DNA from: Polynucleobacter sp. Latsch14-2
GTDB taxonomy: Bacteria > Pseudomonadota > Gammaproteobacteria > Burkholderiales > Burkholderiaceae
Direction: 5' to 3'
DNA length: 64,000 nt
Assembly: GCF_018881925.1 (NCBI RefSeq)
Contig: NZ_JACVPL010000011.1
Span: 1 to 64,000, forward strand
The position numbers were made by a program, and so were the translations under genes. The notes below the pieces were generated by a model. It was not told the DNA's origin. It saw only the letters and a list, made by a program, of their open reading frames with translations, and did not search any database. This document shows, in pieces, positions 16,278 through 26,646 of this stretch (its first letter is position 1; every line of letters starts with the position of its first letter).

Positions 16278-17078
16278 ATGCTTGAGTTACGAGAAATTTC
16301 CCTCGCAATCTTGGTAGATACGGATGTGCAAGCTAAGGTAAGTCGCTTGCATTGCTTATTTGATGAGTATCAGCAGCAACGCATTACTTTAGACCTGTCT
16401 GTCAACTACAGCTTTGAAAAATCAACGCTACCCGGGCGTCCCCAAAAGCCAGACCTGGTGCCACCTTTGCAGGTTCCAAAAAGAAGAATGGATACCGTTG
16501 AGGGTAGGGCAAGCTTATTGCACTCACTCGCTCATATTGAATTTAATGCCATGAATCTTGCATTAGATGCTATCTGGCGTTTTCCTGATATGCCTACACA
16601 GTACTATGAGGATTGGTTAAGGGTTGCGAAAGAAGAGGCCTATCATTTTAGTTTGGTGAATAAGCACATGCAGTCATTTGGCTTTACCTATGGCGATTTT
16701 CCAGCGCACAATAGTTTGTGGGAGATGGTTGAGAGAACGACAGATGCAGTGATTGCCAGAATGGCATTAGTTCCAAGGACCATGGAGGCAAGAGGTCTAG
16801 ATGCGGTTCCTGGAATTCGTGATCGGTTTAAGCAAATTAAAGATAACAGGGCAGTTGAAATCTTGGAGATTATTCTCCATGATGAAATTGGTCATGTATT
16901 AATTGGTAATCGCTGGTTTAATTTCTTGTGCGCTAGAGATGGCATCTCACCGATTACAGCTTATAGAGAGCTAGCTAAGAAATATCGCGCGCCCACTCTC
17001 AGGGGTCCATTCAATATTGAAGCACGCAAGCAGGCGGGGTTTACTGTGGAAGAGTTGAACCTCATGGAGTCATCATGA
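16278..17078 (+). CDS. DUF455 ferritin-like protein
   Basis: Start placed at ATG 16278 (MLELREISLAILVDTDVQAK), giving 266 residues, the usual family length. The frame stays open upstream to TTG 16194, but that part lies across the island junction and would add a false signal-like peptide. Ferritin-like diiron ligands are visible in HIEFNAMNLALD, EEAYHFSLV and ILEIILHDEIGHVLIG, typical of DUF455, a MiaE-like four-helix family. The reaction is unknown; an iron-dependent oxygenase is plausible. It overlaps the downstream radical SAM gene by ATGA, so the two are probably co-translated. Its original promoter region was replaced by the island, which may have changed its expression. Confidence 0.85.
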   Translation: MLELREISLAILVDTDVQAKVSRLHCLFDEYQQQRITLDLSVNYSFEKSTLPGRPQKPDLVPPLQVPKRRMDTVEGRASLLHSLAHIEFNAMNLALDAIWRFPDMPTQYYEDWLRVAKEEAYHFSLVNKHMQSFGFTYGDFPAHNSLWEMVERTTDAVIARMALVPRTMEARGLDAVPGIRDRFKQIKDNRAVEILEIILHDEIGHVLIGNRWFNFLCARDGISPITAYRELAKKYRAPTLRGPFNIEARKQAGFTVEELNLMESS

Positions 17079-18976
17079 AGGTTCTTAGTCTCATTCCGCC
17101 GATGACGCAGCTCAATACCCCCTATCCATCTACTGCTTATCTCACTGGTTTTTTAAGATCTCGCAATATCGCTGCGGTGCAGGAGGATTTGGCGCTTGCA
17201 CTAGTGTTGAGTTTCTTTAACTCGGCCGGCATGTCTGAGATGCGCACTCAAGCCCTCAGGCTAGCCGAAGAGAATCGTAGCGCTAGTGCTAATTATTTTT
17301 TGGATGCTTTCGAGCTCTATCAAGATACGATAGAGCCCGTAATTGCATTTCTGCAGGGGCGTGATAACACCTTAAGTTACCGCATTAATGCTCGTGATTT
17401 TTTGCCGGAGGGTCCACGCTTTTTGTCTCTGGACGCCTTCGATGATGGAGAATCTAGTGATCCCTTGGCCTGGGCATTTGGATCATTAGGGGCTCATGAT
17501 CGTGCCCGCCATTTGGCAACTCTATATTTAAATGACTTATCGGATGTGTTGCGCGATGTAGTAGATGACCGCTTTGAGTTTGTGCGTTACGCTGAATCGC
17601 TTGCCAGTAGTCAACCAGTATTTAATCCACTGGCCGATGCTTTACTTGCTAAGCCAACGCTGATGGATTTGCATCTTCAGAAATTAACAACCCAAGCAGT
17701 AGAAAAGCATCAGCCGAGTCTCATTATTTTATCCGTGCCATTTCCTGGGGCCATGTATGCAGCTCTCAGAATTGCGCAAACGATTAAAGCCCAGTATCCA
17801 AATATCAAGATTGCCTTAGGCGGCGGTTATGTCAATACAGAATTACGTGAGCTTACTGAACCACGCATATTTGATTTCGTAGATTTTATTAGCCTAGATT
17901 CGGGTGAGCGCCCCTTGCTTGCAATCCTTGATCATCTTAATGGCAAGCGTTCAGCAGAAAGGCTCGTTCGCACCTTTGTTCGTAACCAATTTGGACAAGT
18001 TCAGTTGATGAATTGGCAAGAGCCCGATATTCCATTCGAAGAGGTTGGTGTAGCGACTTGGGATGGCTTGCCACTAGATTCTTATTTATCACTCTTGGAT
18101 ATGCTTAACCCGATGCATCGGCTTTGGAGTGATGGTCGCTGGAATAAGCTGACAGTGGCACATGGTTGCTATTGGAAAAAATGTAGCTTCTGTGACGTCA
18201 GCTTGGATTACATCTCTCGTTATGAAACCGCATCAGCTAGCCTTTTGGTCGATCGGATTGAGCAGATTGTTGCTGAAACCGGGCAGACAGGATTTCATTT
18301 TGTGGACGAGGCAGCGCCACCAAAGATTTTGAAGGCACTCGCTGAAGAACTTATACGTCGTAAGGTGCTGATTTCTTGGTGGGGCAATATTCGCTTCGAA
18401 AAAACCTTTACCCCTGAGTTAGCGCTTCTCCTCGCTAAGAGTGGTTGTATTGCAATGTCTGGTGGTTTAGAAGTTGCGTCGGATAGATTATTGAATCTCA
18501 TGAAAAAAGGCGTGTCTGTGGAGCAGGTGGCTCAGGTCACAAAAGGATTTTCCGATGCCGGGATTTTGGTACACGCTTATCTCATGTATGGCTTTCCAAC
18601 ACAAACAGTCCAAGAGACCGTAGATGCATTGGAGTACGTTCGACAGCTATTTGAGAATGGCTGCATTCAGAGTGGGTTCTTTCATCGCTTTACTTGTACC
18701 GTCCACTCTCCTGTTGGTAAAAATCCAGAGGAATATGGGATTAGCTTGATACCACTCCCGCCAGTAAGTTTTGCTAAAAATGACATCGCCTTTATTGATC
18801 CAACAGGTGTCGATCATGATGCCTTGGGGGTAGGGCTTAAAAAGGCGATCTATAACTTCATGCATGGGGTTGGTCTGGAGCAGGATGTACGTACTTGGTT
18901 TGAGCATGGTGAGATGGTGATTCCCAAGTCCAAAGTTTCGCGAAAGAAAATTGCCAAAATACTGCAGATACACTAA
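17075..18976 (+). CDS. B12-binding-domain radical SAM protein
   Basis: A 633-residue protein with an N-terminal cobalamin-binding-like Rossmann region (MKVLSLIPPMTQLN; later IKIALGGGYVNTEL) and a radical SAM core. The [4Fe-4S] ligands are in HGCYWKKCSFCDVS, a CxxxCxxC motif; ISWWGNIRFEK and the MSGGLEVASDRLLNLMKKGV segment are typical of this superfamily, which includes methyltransferases and ring-contracting enzymes. It is coupled to DUF455 by a 4-base overlap, suggesting a joint pathway. Substrate and product are not recognisable. The final residues are basic (KSKVSRKKIAKILQ). Confidence 0.88.
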   Translation: MKVLSLIPPMTQLNTPYPSTAYLTGFLRSRNIAAVQEDLALALVLSFFNSAGMSEMRTQALRLAEENRSASANYFLDAFELYQDTIEPVIAFLQGRDNTLSYRINARDFLPEGPRFLSLDAFDDGESSDPLAWAFGSLGAHDRARHLATLYLNDLSDVLRDVVDDRFEFVRYAESLASSQPVFNPLADALLAKPTLMDLHLQKLTTQAVEKHQPSLIILSVPFPGAMYAALRIAQTIKAQYPNIKIALGGGYVNTELRELTEPRIFDFVDFISLDSGERPLLAILDHLNGKRSAERLVRTFVRNQFGQVQLMNWQEPDIPFEEVGVATWDGLPLDSYLSLLDMLNPMHRLWSDGRWNKLTVAHGCYWKKCSFCDVSLDYISRYETASASLLVDRIEQIVAETGQTGFHFVDEAAPPKILKALAEELIRRKVLISWWGNIRFEKTFTPELALLLAKSGCIAMSGGLEVASDRLLNLMKKGVSVEQVAQVTKGFSDAGILVHAYLMYGFPTQTVQETVDALEYVRQLFENGCIQSGFFHRFTCTVHSPVGKNPEEYGISLIPLPPVSFAKNDIAFIDPTGVDHDALGVGLKKAIYNFMHGVGLEQDVRTWFEHGEMVIPKSKVSRKKIAKILQIH

Positions 18977-19047
18977 TTTTTAATCTTTACTTGATTACAA
19001 TATCCAATAGAAATAGGGCTGTAACCCCCTTATATTATGGGAAAAAT

Positions 19048-19749
19048 ATGAAACTATCGCGTCGAGCTTTCATTACCTCAGCAGCCTTGACTCCGGTTGC
19101 TTGTGGTATTCCGCTTTCGTATGAGAGGGGCACGCCTGTGGCGCAGCCAAAATCAATTCCGATGGTGCGACCACCCCAAGTTGGGCAGGAATGGTCTTAT
19201 ATTAAGCGCAACGTATTTGATGGCAAAACTCGAGGTCTTACTACTGAACGAGTTGCGTCTATTGGATCAAGCATCGTGATTGAGAAGACTGATGAAAGTG
19301 GCGCTAAGTTAGGTAGTGAAGTTCAAGGGCCTTGGGGGATGGTGATTACTGATTCTCATTGGTCACGCACCATTAACTTTAACCCAGCAATTCCGCTATG
19401 GCCTCAAGAGCTAGCAGAAAACTGGAATAAACAGGTAAATACACAATATACATTTTCTGGCTATCCGGAAAGCCCCAATAAGTGGCAGTTATATATGAGT
19501 GCACATGGTTGGGAGCAAATTACGGTCCCGGCCGGCAGTTTCCTTACCTTGCGCTATCAAAACCTCATTAATTACGTCAGCAATGATGACAATAAGATCG
19601 ACTGTGTTCGCAAAGAAACAGTATGGTTTGCGCCTAGCATCGGACGTTGGGTTGCCCAAGAATCCTCAGGTTCCTATCAAATTCGAGGGGAAGTTGGCGC
19701 ATTTATTTTGGAGGATAGCTTTCAGTGGCAACTAACTTCTTACAAATAA
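19048..19749 (+). CDS. Putative Tat-type lipoprotein, paralogue 1
   Basis: Start at ATG 19048, giving MKLSRRAFITSAALTPVACG: a twin-arginine-like SRRAFIT signal followed by a VAC lipobox-like site. The mature part (VGQEWSYIKRNVFDG, EVQGPWGMVITDSHWSR, PAGSFLTLRYQN, WFAPSIGRWVA) is a secreted, mostly beta domain shared with the next gene. Similar repeats occur in bacterial hypothetical lipoproteins; no enzyme motif is evident. It is followed by its paralogue with a 25-base overlap. Confidence 0.75.
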   Translation: MKLSRRAFITSAALTPVACGIPLSYERGTPVAQPKSIPMVRPPQVGQEWSYIKRNVFDGKTRGLTTERVASIGSSIVIEKTDESGAKLGSEVQGPWGMVITDSHWSRTINFNPAIPLWPQELAENWNKQVNTQYTFSGYPESPNKWQLYMSAHGWEQITVPAGSFLTLRYQNLINYVSNDDNKIDCVRKETVWFAPSIGRWVAQESSGSYQIRGEVGAFILEDSFQWQLTSYK

Positions 19750-20465
19750 AATTGCTTGGGCGCTCATTGCGCTTAGTGTTCTTGTTGACAGCAACTATAT
19801 TGTTATCAGCTTGTATTTCTTCCCAACCTTATCCAACTGGGGTATCGGTAGTACAGCCCATACCCACTCCGCCCGTGCGCGCCCCAAAAGTTGGTCAAGA
19901 GTGGGTATACAACATCCGTAATGTGTTTAACCAGGAAGTGGTTGATGTTGTTACAGAGAGAATTGTTTCGGTTGGTGAGCAGATTCGCATTCAGAGGGTG
20001 GGCGCAAAGGCCGGCCCTTTGCCAGACGAAATTCAAGGTCCGTGGGGCTATGTTATTCAAGACCCCCATTGGACTCCGCCACAGCAGTTTGTAAAACCAG
20101 TCCCTTTGTGGCCCGAGCAGCTCTCGGCTGGCTGGAAACTTTTTTATACCACTGGCTACCAAGTGCTGGGTTACCCAGACGGCACGTATTATTGGTCGGC
20201 TAACCTGAGTGCAAACCAATGGGAATTGATGAAGACTCCGGCCGGTGAGTTTTTGACCCTGCAATTTCATAATCAAATACCTAGTTTTCAGAGTAATGAC
20301 ATCTTTCGTATCGGGAATACTCGCGACGAAGAACTGTGGTTTTCCCCGGAAATTGGACGCTGGGTGATTCGCAGAAGCTTTGGACGCTATGTCACTAATG
20401 GCGTTTATTGGGGCAATGCATACTGGGAAGATTATCTCCAGTGGGAGCTTGTGTCCTGGAAATAA
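19725..20465 (+). CDS. Putative lipoprotein, paralogue 2
   Basis: Starts at GTG 19725, ten bases after GGAGG, inside the end of the previous gene. The signal peptide ends in ILLSACISSQ, a canonical lipobox, so the product should be a lipid-anchored envelope protein. The mature domain matches the upstream gene motif by motif (VGQEWVYNIRNVFNQ, EIQGPWGYVIQDPHW, PAGEFLTLQFHN, WFSPEIGRWVI), showing a tandem duplication with a change of export signal. Function is unknown. Confidence 0.75.
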   Translation: MATNFLQIKLLGRSLRLVFLLTATILLSACISSQPYPTGVSVVQPIPTPPVRAPKVGQEWVYNIRNVFNQEVVDVVTERIVSVGEQIRIQRVGAKAGPLPDEIQGPWGYVIQDPHWTPPQQFVKPVPLWPEQLSAGWKLFYTTGYQVLGYPDGTYYWSANLSANQWELMKTPAGEFLTLQFHNQIPSFQSNDIFRIGNTRDEELWFSPEIGRWVIRRSFGRYVTNGVYWGNAYWEDYLQWELVSWK

Positions 20466-20493
20466 GCTTAGAGCTTAAAATCAGCGCATCACT

Positions 20494-21147
20494 ATGTATA
20501 CCGTTAAAGAACTTTTTCCAACCCTTCAGGGTGAGGGTGCGCACGCAGGACGTGCGGCTGTGTTTTGCCGTTTTGCGGGTTGCAATCTTTGGAGCGGTCG
20601 AGAGGAAGATCGTTTGACATCTATCTGTCAATTTTGTGACACAGATTTTGTCGGTAGCGATGGCTTTGGTGGTGGAAAATTTGAGACGGCGATTGCATTG
20701 GCTCAGGCTATTGAGTCGGCGTGGAGATCTACATCTGCGGGCCCACAAAAAAGATATGTAGTATTTACTGGTGGTGAGCCTTTATTGCAGTTAGACGAGA
20801 CCCTAATTTCAGCATTGCATCTAAAAGGTTTTGAAGTTGCCATTGAGACCAATGGGACCATTAAAGTGCCAAAAGGTGTCGATTGGGTTTGTGTGAGTCC
20901 CAAAGCTGGTTCGGAGTTAGTTGTTCTGCAGGCCGATGAACTCAAGCTTGTTATTCCACAGCTTGGTCATGGTGATCTCGGAGCGCTTATGGCTAGATTT
21001 GAAAAAATGGATTACCGAAATCGCTTCTTGCAAGCAATGGATGGCCCAAAACTGAAGGACAATATCGAATTAGCTGTACGTTTATGTCAAAAGTATCCAT
21101 TGTGGCGGTTGAGTCTTCAGTCTCATAAACTGATTGGCATCCGCTAG
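20494..21147 (+). CDS. queE: 7-carboxy-7-deazaguanine synthase
   Basis: A 217-residue radical SAM enzyme converting 6-carboxytetrahydropterin to 7-carboxy-7-deazaguanine for queuosine. The N-terminus VKELFPTLQGEGAHAGR is diagnostic. The cluster-binding cysteines are in the expanded form, C followed by 14 residues and then CQFC, as in Burkholderia-type QueE enzymes. VVFTGGEPLLQLD and AIETNGTIKVP follow. queD is 29 bases downstream, so the two genes form part of a queuosine operon. Confidence 0.95.
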   Translation: MYTVKELFPTLQGEGAHAGRAAVFCRFAGCNLWSGREEDRLTSICQFCDTDFVGSDGFGGGKFETAIALAQAIESAWRSTSAGPQKRYVVFTGGEPLLQLDETLISALHLKGFEVAIETNGTIKVPKGVDWVCVSPKAGSELVVLQADELKLVIPQLGHGDLGALMARFEKMDYRNRFLQAMDGPKLKDNIELAVRLCQKYPLWRLSLQSHKLIGIR

Positions 21148-21176
21148 ACGCTGTAATGACACTAAGAAAATAAGAA

Positions 21177-21641
21177 ATGACCACTCAACAAGCTGCTATC
21201 TCTATTACACGCCGTCTTGAATTTGACTCTGGCCACCGCATTCCGAATCATGATGGCCAATGTAGACATCTCCATGGTCATCGTTATGCCATCGAAATTA
21301 CATTAGCTGGAGCCATTGCAGATCATCCAGGCAAAGCAGATGACGGAATGGTTTTGGATTTTGGGGATATCAAGCGTTTAGCTAATCAATACATTGTTGA
21401 GCCTTGGGATCATGCATTTTTAGTCGCCAAAGAAGATGAAGGTTTGGTTGCTTTTTTAGGAAGCCTGCCAAATCATAAAACGGTTGTGATGGATCATGTG
21501 CCCACAGTTGAGAACCTCGCAAATACAGCTTTTCTAATTTTGCAACCCGTATTTGAGAAAGCATTTGGTGGGCAGTTAAAGCTAGCATCGATTCGTTTAT
21601 ATGAAACCCCCAATTGCTGGGCAGACGTTACTCATCTATAA
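21177..21641 (+). CDS. queD: 6-carboxytetrahydropterin synthase
   Basis: A 154-residue QueD/PTPS-family enzyme acting just before QueE in queuosine synthesis. Zinc ligands are His in FDSGHRIPN and the HLHGHRY motif, with the catalytic Cys in GQCRHLHGH. The acidic substrate-binding Glu is in YETPNCW near the C-terminus. It has the normal length and complete ends. tadA begins four bases after its stop. Confidence 0.95.
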   Translation: MTTQQAAISITRRLEFDSGHRIPNHDGQCRHLHGHRYAIEITLAGAIADHPGKADDGMVLDFGDIKRLANQYIVEPWDHAFLVAKEDEGLVAFLGSLPNHKTVVMDHVPTVENLANTAFLILQPVFEKAFGGQLKLASIRLYETPNCWADVTHL

Positions 21642-23041
<1,400 letters not shown>

Positions 23042-23048
23042 ATGTATA

Positions 23049-23675
23049 GTGCCTTGGCATTCGCTTTGTAGAGTGTTTTTGCTGGGAACAGCTTTACTAT
23101 TTACGGGCCTTGCCATGGCAATTGAAGAACCAAAATATTCTGTAGTAGACAATGATCCGCCATTTGAATTAAGGGCTTATGAGCCCTTAATTCTGGCCGA
23201 GGTAAAGGTTAGTGGCGATATGGATTTGGCTTCTAGCCAAGGCTTTCGACTGATTGCGGCATATATTTTTGGAAAAAATCGGATCAATGAGAAAATTTCT
23301 ATGACTGCTCCGGTTGGCTTTGAAGAAAAAAGTACAACAATCGCTATGACGGCACCTGTCGGAATCGAATCAAACCAAACCATCTCAACGGTTTCATTTG
23401 TGATGCCTTCTCAATATACGCTTGCAAGCTTGCCCAAGCCTCTTGATGAAAGAGTTCAATTGCGTGAAGTTCCTGCCACCCAAAAAGCAGTGATCATATT
23501 TTCTGGTTTTTATAACGAAGAAAAAGTGAAGGAAAAAACGATCGAGCTGGAAAGATGGATTCAAACTAAAAATTTGCAGGTTGCAGGCCCGCCTAATTTT
23601 GCTCGTTACAACCCACCCTGGACATTGCCTTTTTTAAGGCGTAATGAGGTAATGATTGAGGTGCGCGCTAGATAG
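23049..23675 (+). CDS. SOUL family heme-binding protein, exported
   Basis: Start proposed at GTG 23049, just after ldcA ends; earlier in-frame codons lie within ldcA. This gives a hydrophobic signal sequence (CRVFLLGTALLFTGLAMA) followed by a SOUL domain: EEPKYSVVDNDPPFELRAYEP, ISMTAPVGFEEKS, IAMTAPVGIES and a C-terminal YNPPWTLPFLRRNEVMIEV, all typical of SOUL/HEBP proteins. A periplasmic heme- or tetrapyrrole-binding role is inferred. Confidence 0.85.
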   Translation: MPWHSLCRVFLLGTALLFTGLAMAIEEPKYSVVDNDPPFELRAYEPLILAEVKVSGDMDLASSQGFRLIAAYIFGKNRINEKISMTAPVGFEEKSTTIAMTAPVGIESNQTISTVSFVMPSQYTLASLPKPLDERVQLREVPATQKAVIIFSGFYNEEKVKEKTIELERWIQTKNLQVAGPPNFARYNPPWTLPFLRRNEVMIEVRAR

Positions 23676-23684
23676 ACTAAGAGT

Positions 23685-24566
23685 TTAAGACTCAAAACTC
23701 TTTAGTAAATATTCAGCATCATCACCTTGTCTCAAAGCCCTCACAAGAGTTGGTAGTGCTTCGGAGAGATTCTTTTCGAGGGTCCATGGTGGATTAATCA
23801 CAAACATTCCACTTGCCTGAAGGCGGCGTTCACCTGGAGCGTTTTCAACACGCAACTCTGTGTGTAGCCATGGACGTTTATGGTTAGCAGCAATTTTTTT
23901 CATGCGATCGGGCAATGCGGCAGCCTCTCTTCGAGAGAGAACGGGGTACCAGATGGCATAACAACCAGTTGCAAAGCGCTGCAGAGCCTCTTCCATCGCA
24001 GTTTCCACATGGCGATAGTCTTGCTTATCTTCATACGAGGGGTCGATTAAGACTAAGCCTCTTCTGCTGGGTGGGGGTACCAAGCCCTTGAGTCTGACAA
24101 AGCTATCTTCTGCGTAAATATCAATTTGCTTGGCTTGCTTTAGTTGATGGACGTTATGACGCAAAATATCTATCTCTTTGGGGTGAAGTTCAAAGAGCTT
24201 GAGACGGTCCTGTGCCCTGAGAAGGCGCGCCAAGATAAAAGGGGAGCCCGGGTAGACAGTAATCTGCTCTTGAGGGTTTTCAGCGAAGATATGATCTAGA
24301 TAATCCTGGATACCCTTACCAATGTCCTTGCCAGATGATTTGCATTCTTGAGCAAATTTGACCAACCGAAAAATACCGCTATCCGCCTCTTTGCTAACCG
24401 CGGCAAAACCATCCATGAGGCTGTAGATCCCAGCTCCAGCATGGGTATCGACGATTGTGAGGGCGCCCGGTTTTTCTTGGAGATATTCAACTAGATGAAT
24501 CAAGGTCAAATGTTTCAGGATGTCGGCGTGACTACCCGCATGAAATGCATGGCGATAACTAAACAT
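23685..24566 (-). CDS. rlmJ: 23S rRNA (adenine2030-N6)-methyltransferase
   Basis: A 293-residue RlmJ: MFSYRHAFHAGSHADILKHL at the start, the AdoMet-binding VDTHAGAGIYSL, and the catalytic motif LVLIDPSYEDKQDY (a DPPY variant). The enzyme modifies A2030 of 23S rRNA. It is convergent with the SOUL gene (nine bases apart) and lies downstream of the PAP2 gene on the minus strand with a 19-base gap, possibly as the last gene of that operon. Confidence 0.95.
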   Translation of the reverse strand: MFSYRHAFHAGSHADILKHLTLIHLVEYLQEKPGALTIVDTHAGAGIYSLMDGFAAVSKEADSGIFRLVKFAQECKSSGKDIGKGIQDYLDHIFAENPQEQITVYPGSPFILARLLRAQDRLKLFELHPKEIDILRHNVHQLKQAKQIDIYAEDSFVRLKGLVPPPSRRGLVLIDPSYEDKQDYRHVETAMEEALQRFATGCYAIWYPVLSRREAAALPDRMKKIAANHKRPWLHTELRVENAPGERRLQASGMFVINPPWTLEKNLSEALPTLVRALRQGDDAEYLLKSFES

Positions 24567-24585
24567 GGCAACTTAGCATGGTGAC

Positions 24586-25365
24586 TCAGGCAGTCTTAGC
24601 TACTTGAGCTTTAATAAATAAAATCAGGGTAATTGCAATCAATCCTGCTGAGGCGTACTGCACGGGCTGATTTAGTTCTAAATCTATGACTTGGGTGAAA
24701 AGTGCAAAGATGGCAACTACTCCACCGGCGGCAATAAAACGGGGCCAAATTTTATTTGGAAGTAATTGGCCCTCTTTGAGGAATTGAGCAAGTTTTGCAC
24801 CCAGCATCCCACACCATAAACCCACGCCAGCCCCCGCTAGCACATCAGGAAGCCAGTGGGCCCCAACTGCAATACGGGAAAGGCCAACCAATGATGCAAG
24901 GATAAAGAGCCATAAAAGTGGGCTACGTTTATTGTTTGAGGATGCGAAGTAGAGGGCGCTTGCAATAGCAAAAGCAGTGAGGGTATGCCCAGAAGGAAAC
25001 GCCTTCGAAAGCAAAAGATCTCCAAGACGATGAAAGCTGCCCTCAGCTAATACGCCTGCAGGCCTGGGCAAATCAAAAAAAGGTTTTAGAACAGAGCTGG
25101 CAATCGCAGAAATTACTCCAGAGAAGATGCCGGCACTGAGGAATCGGGGAGCAAGTAAAAGCAAAGGAAAGGCAATTGCAAAAATTCCCCAGCCATTTCC
25201 GAGATAGGTCAGGAAGGCCCAGACATTGTCTGGAGCTATTTGAGTTAAGCGATTGATAGCTAAAAAACTACTTGTCTGTAGGTCGCCAAAATAAACGCCA
25301 CATGCTAGACCTATTGGCAATAGAGGTAAAAGCCAATTCACTACCGAGAACTTCTGATTGCTCAT
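24586..25365 (-). CDS. PAP2-family membrane phosphatase
   Basis: Start set at ATG 25365 (MSNQKFSVVNWLLPL), overlapping the upstream glycosyltransferase stop by four bases; the longer frame runs back into that gene. The 259-residue protein has several membrane segments and the three PAP2 motifs: KPFFDLPRPAG, PSGHTLTAFA and SRIAVGAHWLPDVLAG. Such enzymes remove phosphate from lipid phosphates such as undecaprenyl pyrophosphate or lipid A. Its place after glycolipid glycosyltransferase genes suggests carrier-lipid recycling or lipid A dephosphorylation. Confidence 0.88.
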   Translation of the reverse strand: MSNQKFSVVNWLLPLLPIGLACGVYFGDLQTSSFLAINRLTQIAPDNVWAFLTYLGNGWGIFAIAFPLLLLAPRFLSAGIFSGVISAIASSVLKPFFDLPRPAGVLAEGSFHRLGDLLLSKAFPSGHTLTAFAIASALYFASSNNKRSPLLWLFILASLVGLSRIAVGAHWLPDVLAGAGVGLWCGMLGAKLAQFLKEGQLLPNKIWPRFIAAGGVVAIFALFTQVIDLELNQPVQYASAGLIAITLILFIKAQVAKTA

Positions 25366-26630
25366 ACCGAGGAGCGATTCTTTGCTTGATCGGCACCCCG
25401 AATTTGAATCGACACCTTTTCTAGCACTTGGGCAACTGTGATAGCTTGCATGCAAACGTTATCGTGGCACGGTGTTTTTCGATGATTGGCGGCACTAACG
25501 CAAGGTGAACATGCGAGGTTTGCAGTAATCGCAATTGAATTACCAACGGAGCCATAAAGAGCCGGTGTTTCAGGGCCAAAGAGCACAATAGTCCGCAATG
25601 GGGTTACGGCCGAGAAGTGCCCGGGCCCTGAGTCATTGGTAACCATCACATCTGACAATGTATAGAGTGGTGGTAATTCAGCAAAACTGACTTGACCTGC
25701 AAAATTCAGTGCGTTTTTAACATTAGCAACTGTGCGAACTGTTTCGACATATTCAAATTCAGCGGGGGATCCTGTAATTAAAATCAGATCATCTGGGTAC
25801 TGTTGATGAATGCTCATAATAAGTTCAGAGAAGCGCTGCTGCGACCAGCGGCGCTGTGGTAACAAATCACTCGCATTTGGGTTAATCAGAATAAGACGCT
25901 CTTTGCCTTGCGTAAATAAAATACCCGCTTCACTTGCCAAGTGCTCAATGCGCTGGCGAACCCGAGTCATTGCTGCAGGATCTATGACCGCTTGCTCTAA
26001 TTTGACTTCAGCATCAGAAATAGAAATTTTGCTAAAAGGTGTTTCGATCTTGCTGGCAAATGCCGCATGAATCAATGAAAGAAAATTTTTCGTAATGTGA
26101 ATATGTGGGTTGTAGTGAACCTTGCGCGTGAGCATCGCCCCGCGCCATAAACCTTCACCATGGAAAATGTGATAACCAACACGGCGCCGTGCCCCACAAA
26201 GACCCGTCAATAAGGCGGTAAAGCGTGAGAATAATTCTAGATCAATCACGGTATCAATACGATGACGGCGCGCCACAATCAAAAATCGGGCTGTGTCTTT
26301 AATTAAGCCACCTAAGCTAGCAGAGTCAATCGTAAAAATATTCTCAGGTTTAACTGTATTTAATAGGGTCAAGCTTGCACGATTGCTTTTAAAGATCAAG
26401 AAGAATAGCTCTGCTCCGCGGGCCTGCGCATTGCGCATTGCTGGGTCCACTAAAATTGCGCTACCCATTTCCGATAACTCAATAAAGAGGAGCTTGCGTG
26501 GCGTTTCTGATTCACGGGAGAATAGATTCTTGATGCCATCCGCTAGTGCTACAAATGGAGTGACTAGGGCGCAAAGCGGGACGCCGACCCAATGGTCGAT
26601 CGCACGCATGGTATTGACACTAATGCTCAT
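25362..26630 (-). CDS. Glycosyltransferase family 9 protein (heptosyltransferase-like)
   Basis: A 422-residue GT-B fold protein. The N-terminal domain shows KLLFIELSEMGSAILVDP and the C-terminal nucleotide-sugar-binding part LILINPNASDLLPQRRW, with DVMVTNDSGPGHFSAV and IVLFGPETPALYG, as in GT9 heptosyltransferases of LPS core synthesis. A Cys-rich C-terminal segment (CSPCVSAANHRKTPCHDNVC) is also seen in this family. It lies in a minus-strand operon with a GT39-type enzyme, a YbhN-like membrane protein and a PAP2 phosphatase. Confidence 0.85.
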   Translation of the reverse strand: MSISVNTMRAIDHWVGVPLCALVTPFVALADGIKNLFSRESETPRKLLFIELSEMGSAILVDPAMRNAQARGAELFFLIFKSNRASLTLLNTVKPENIFTIDSASLGGLIKDTARFLIVARRHRIDTVIDLELFSRFTALLTGLCGARRRVGYHIFHGEGLWRGAMLTRKVHYNPHIHITKNFLSLIHAAFASKIETPFSKISISDAEVKLEQAVIDPAAMTRVRQRIEHLASEAGILFTQGKERLILINPNASDLLPQRRWSQQRFSELIMSIHQQYPDDLILITGSPAEFEYVETVRTVANVKNALNFAGQVSFAELPPLYTLSDVMVTNDSGPGHFSAVTPLRTIVLFGPETPALYGSVGNSIAITANLACSPCVSAANHRKTPCHDNVCMQAITVAQVLEKVSIQIRGADQAKNRSSV

Positions 26631-26646
26631 AGTTTGACTCTAAATA

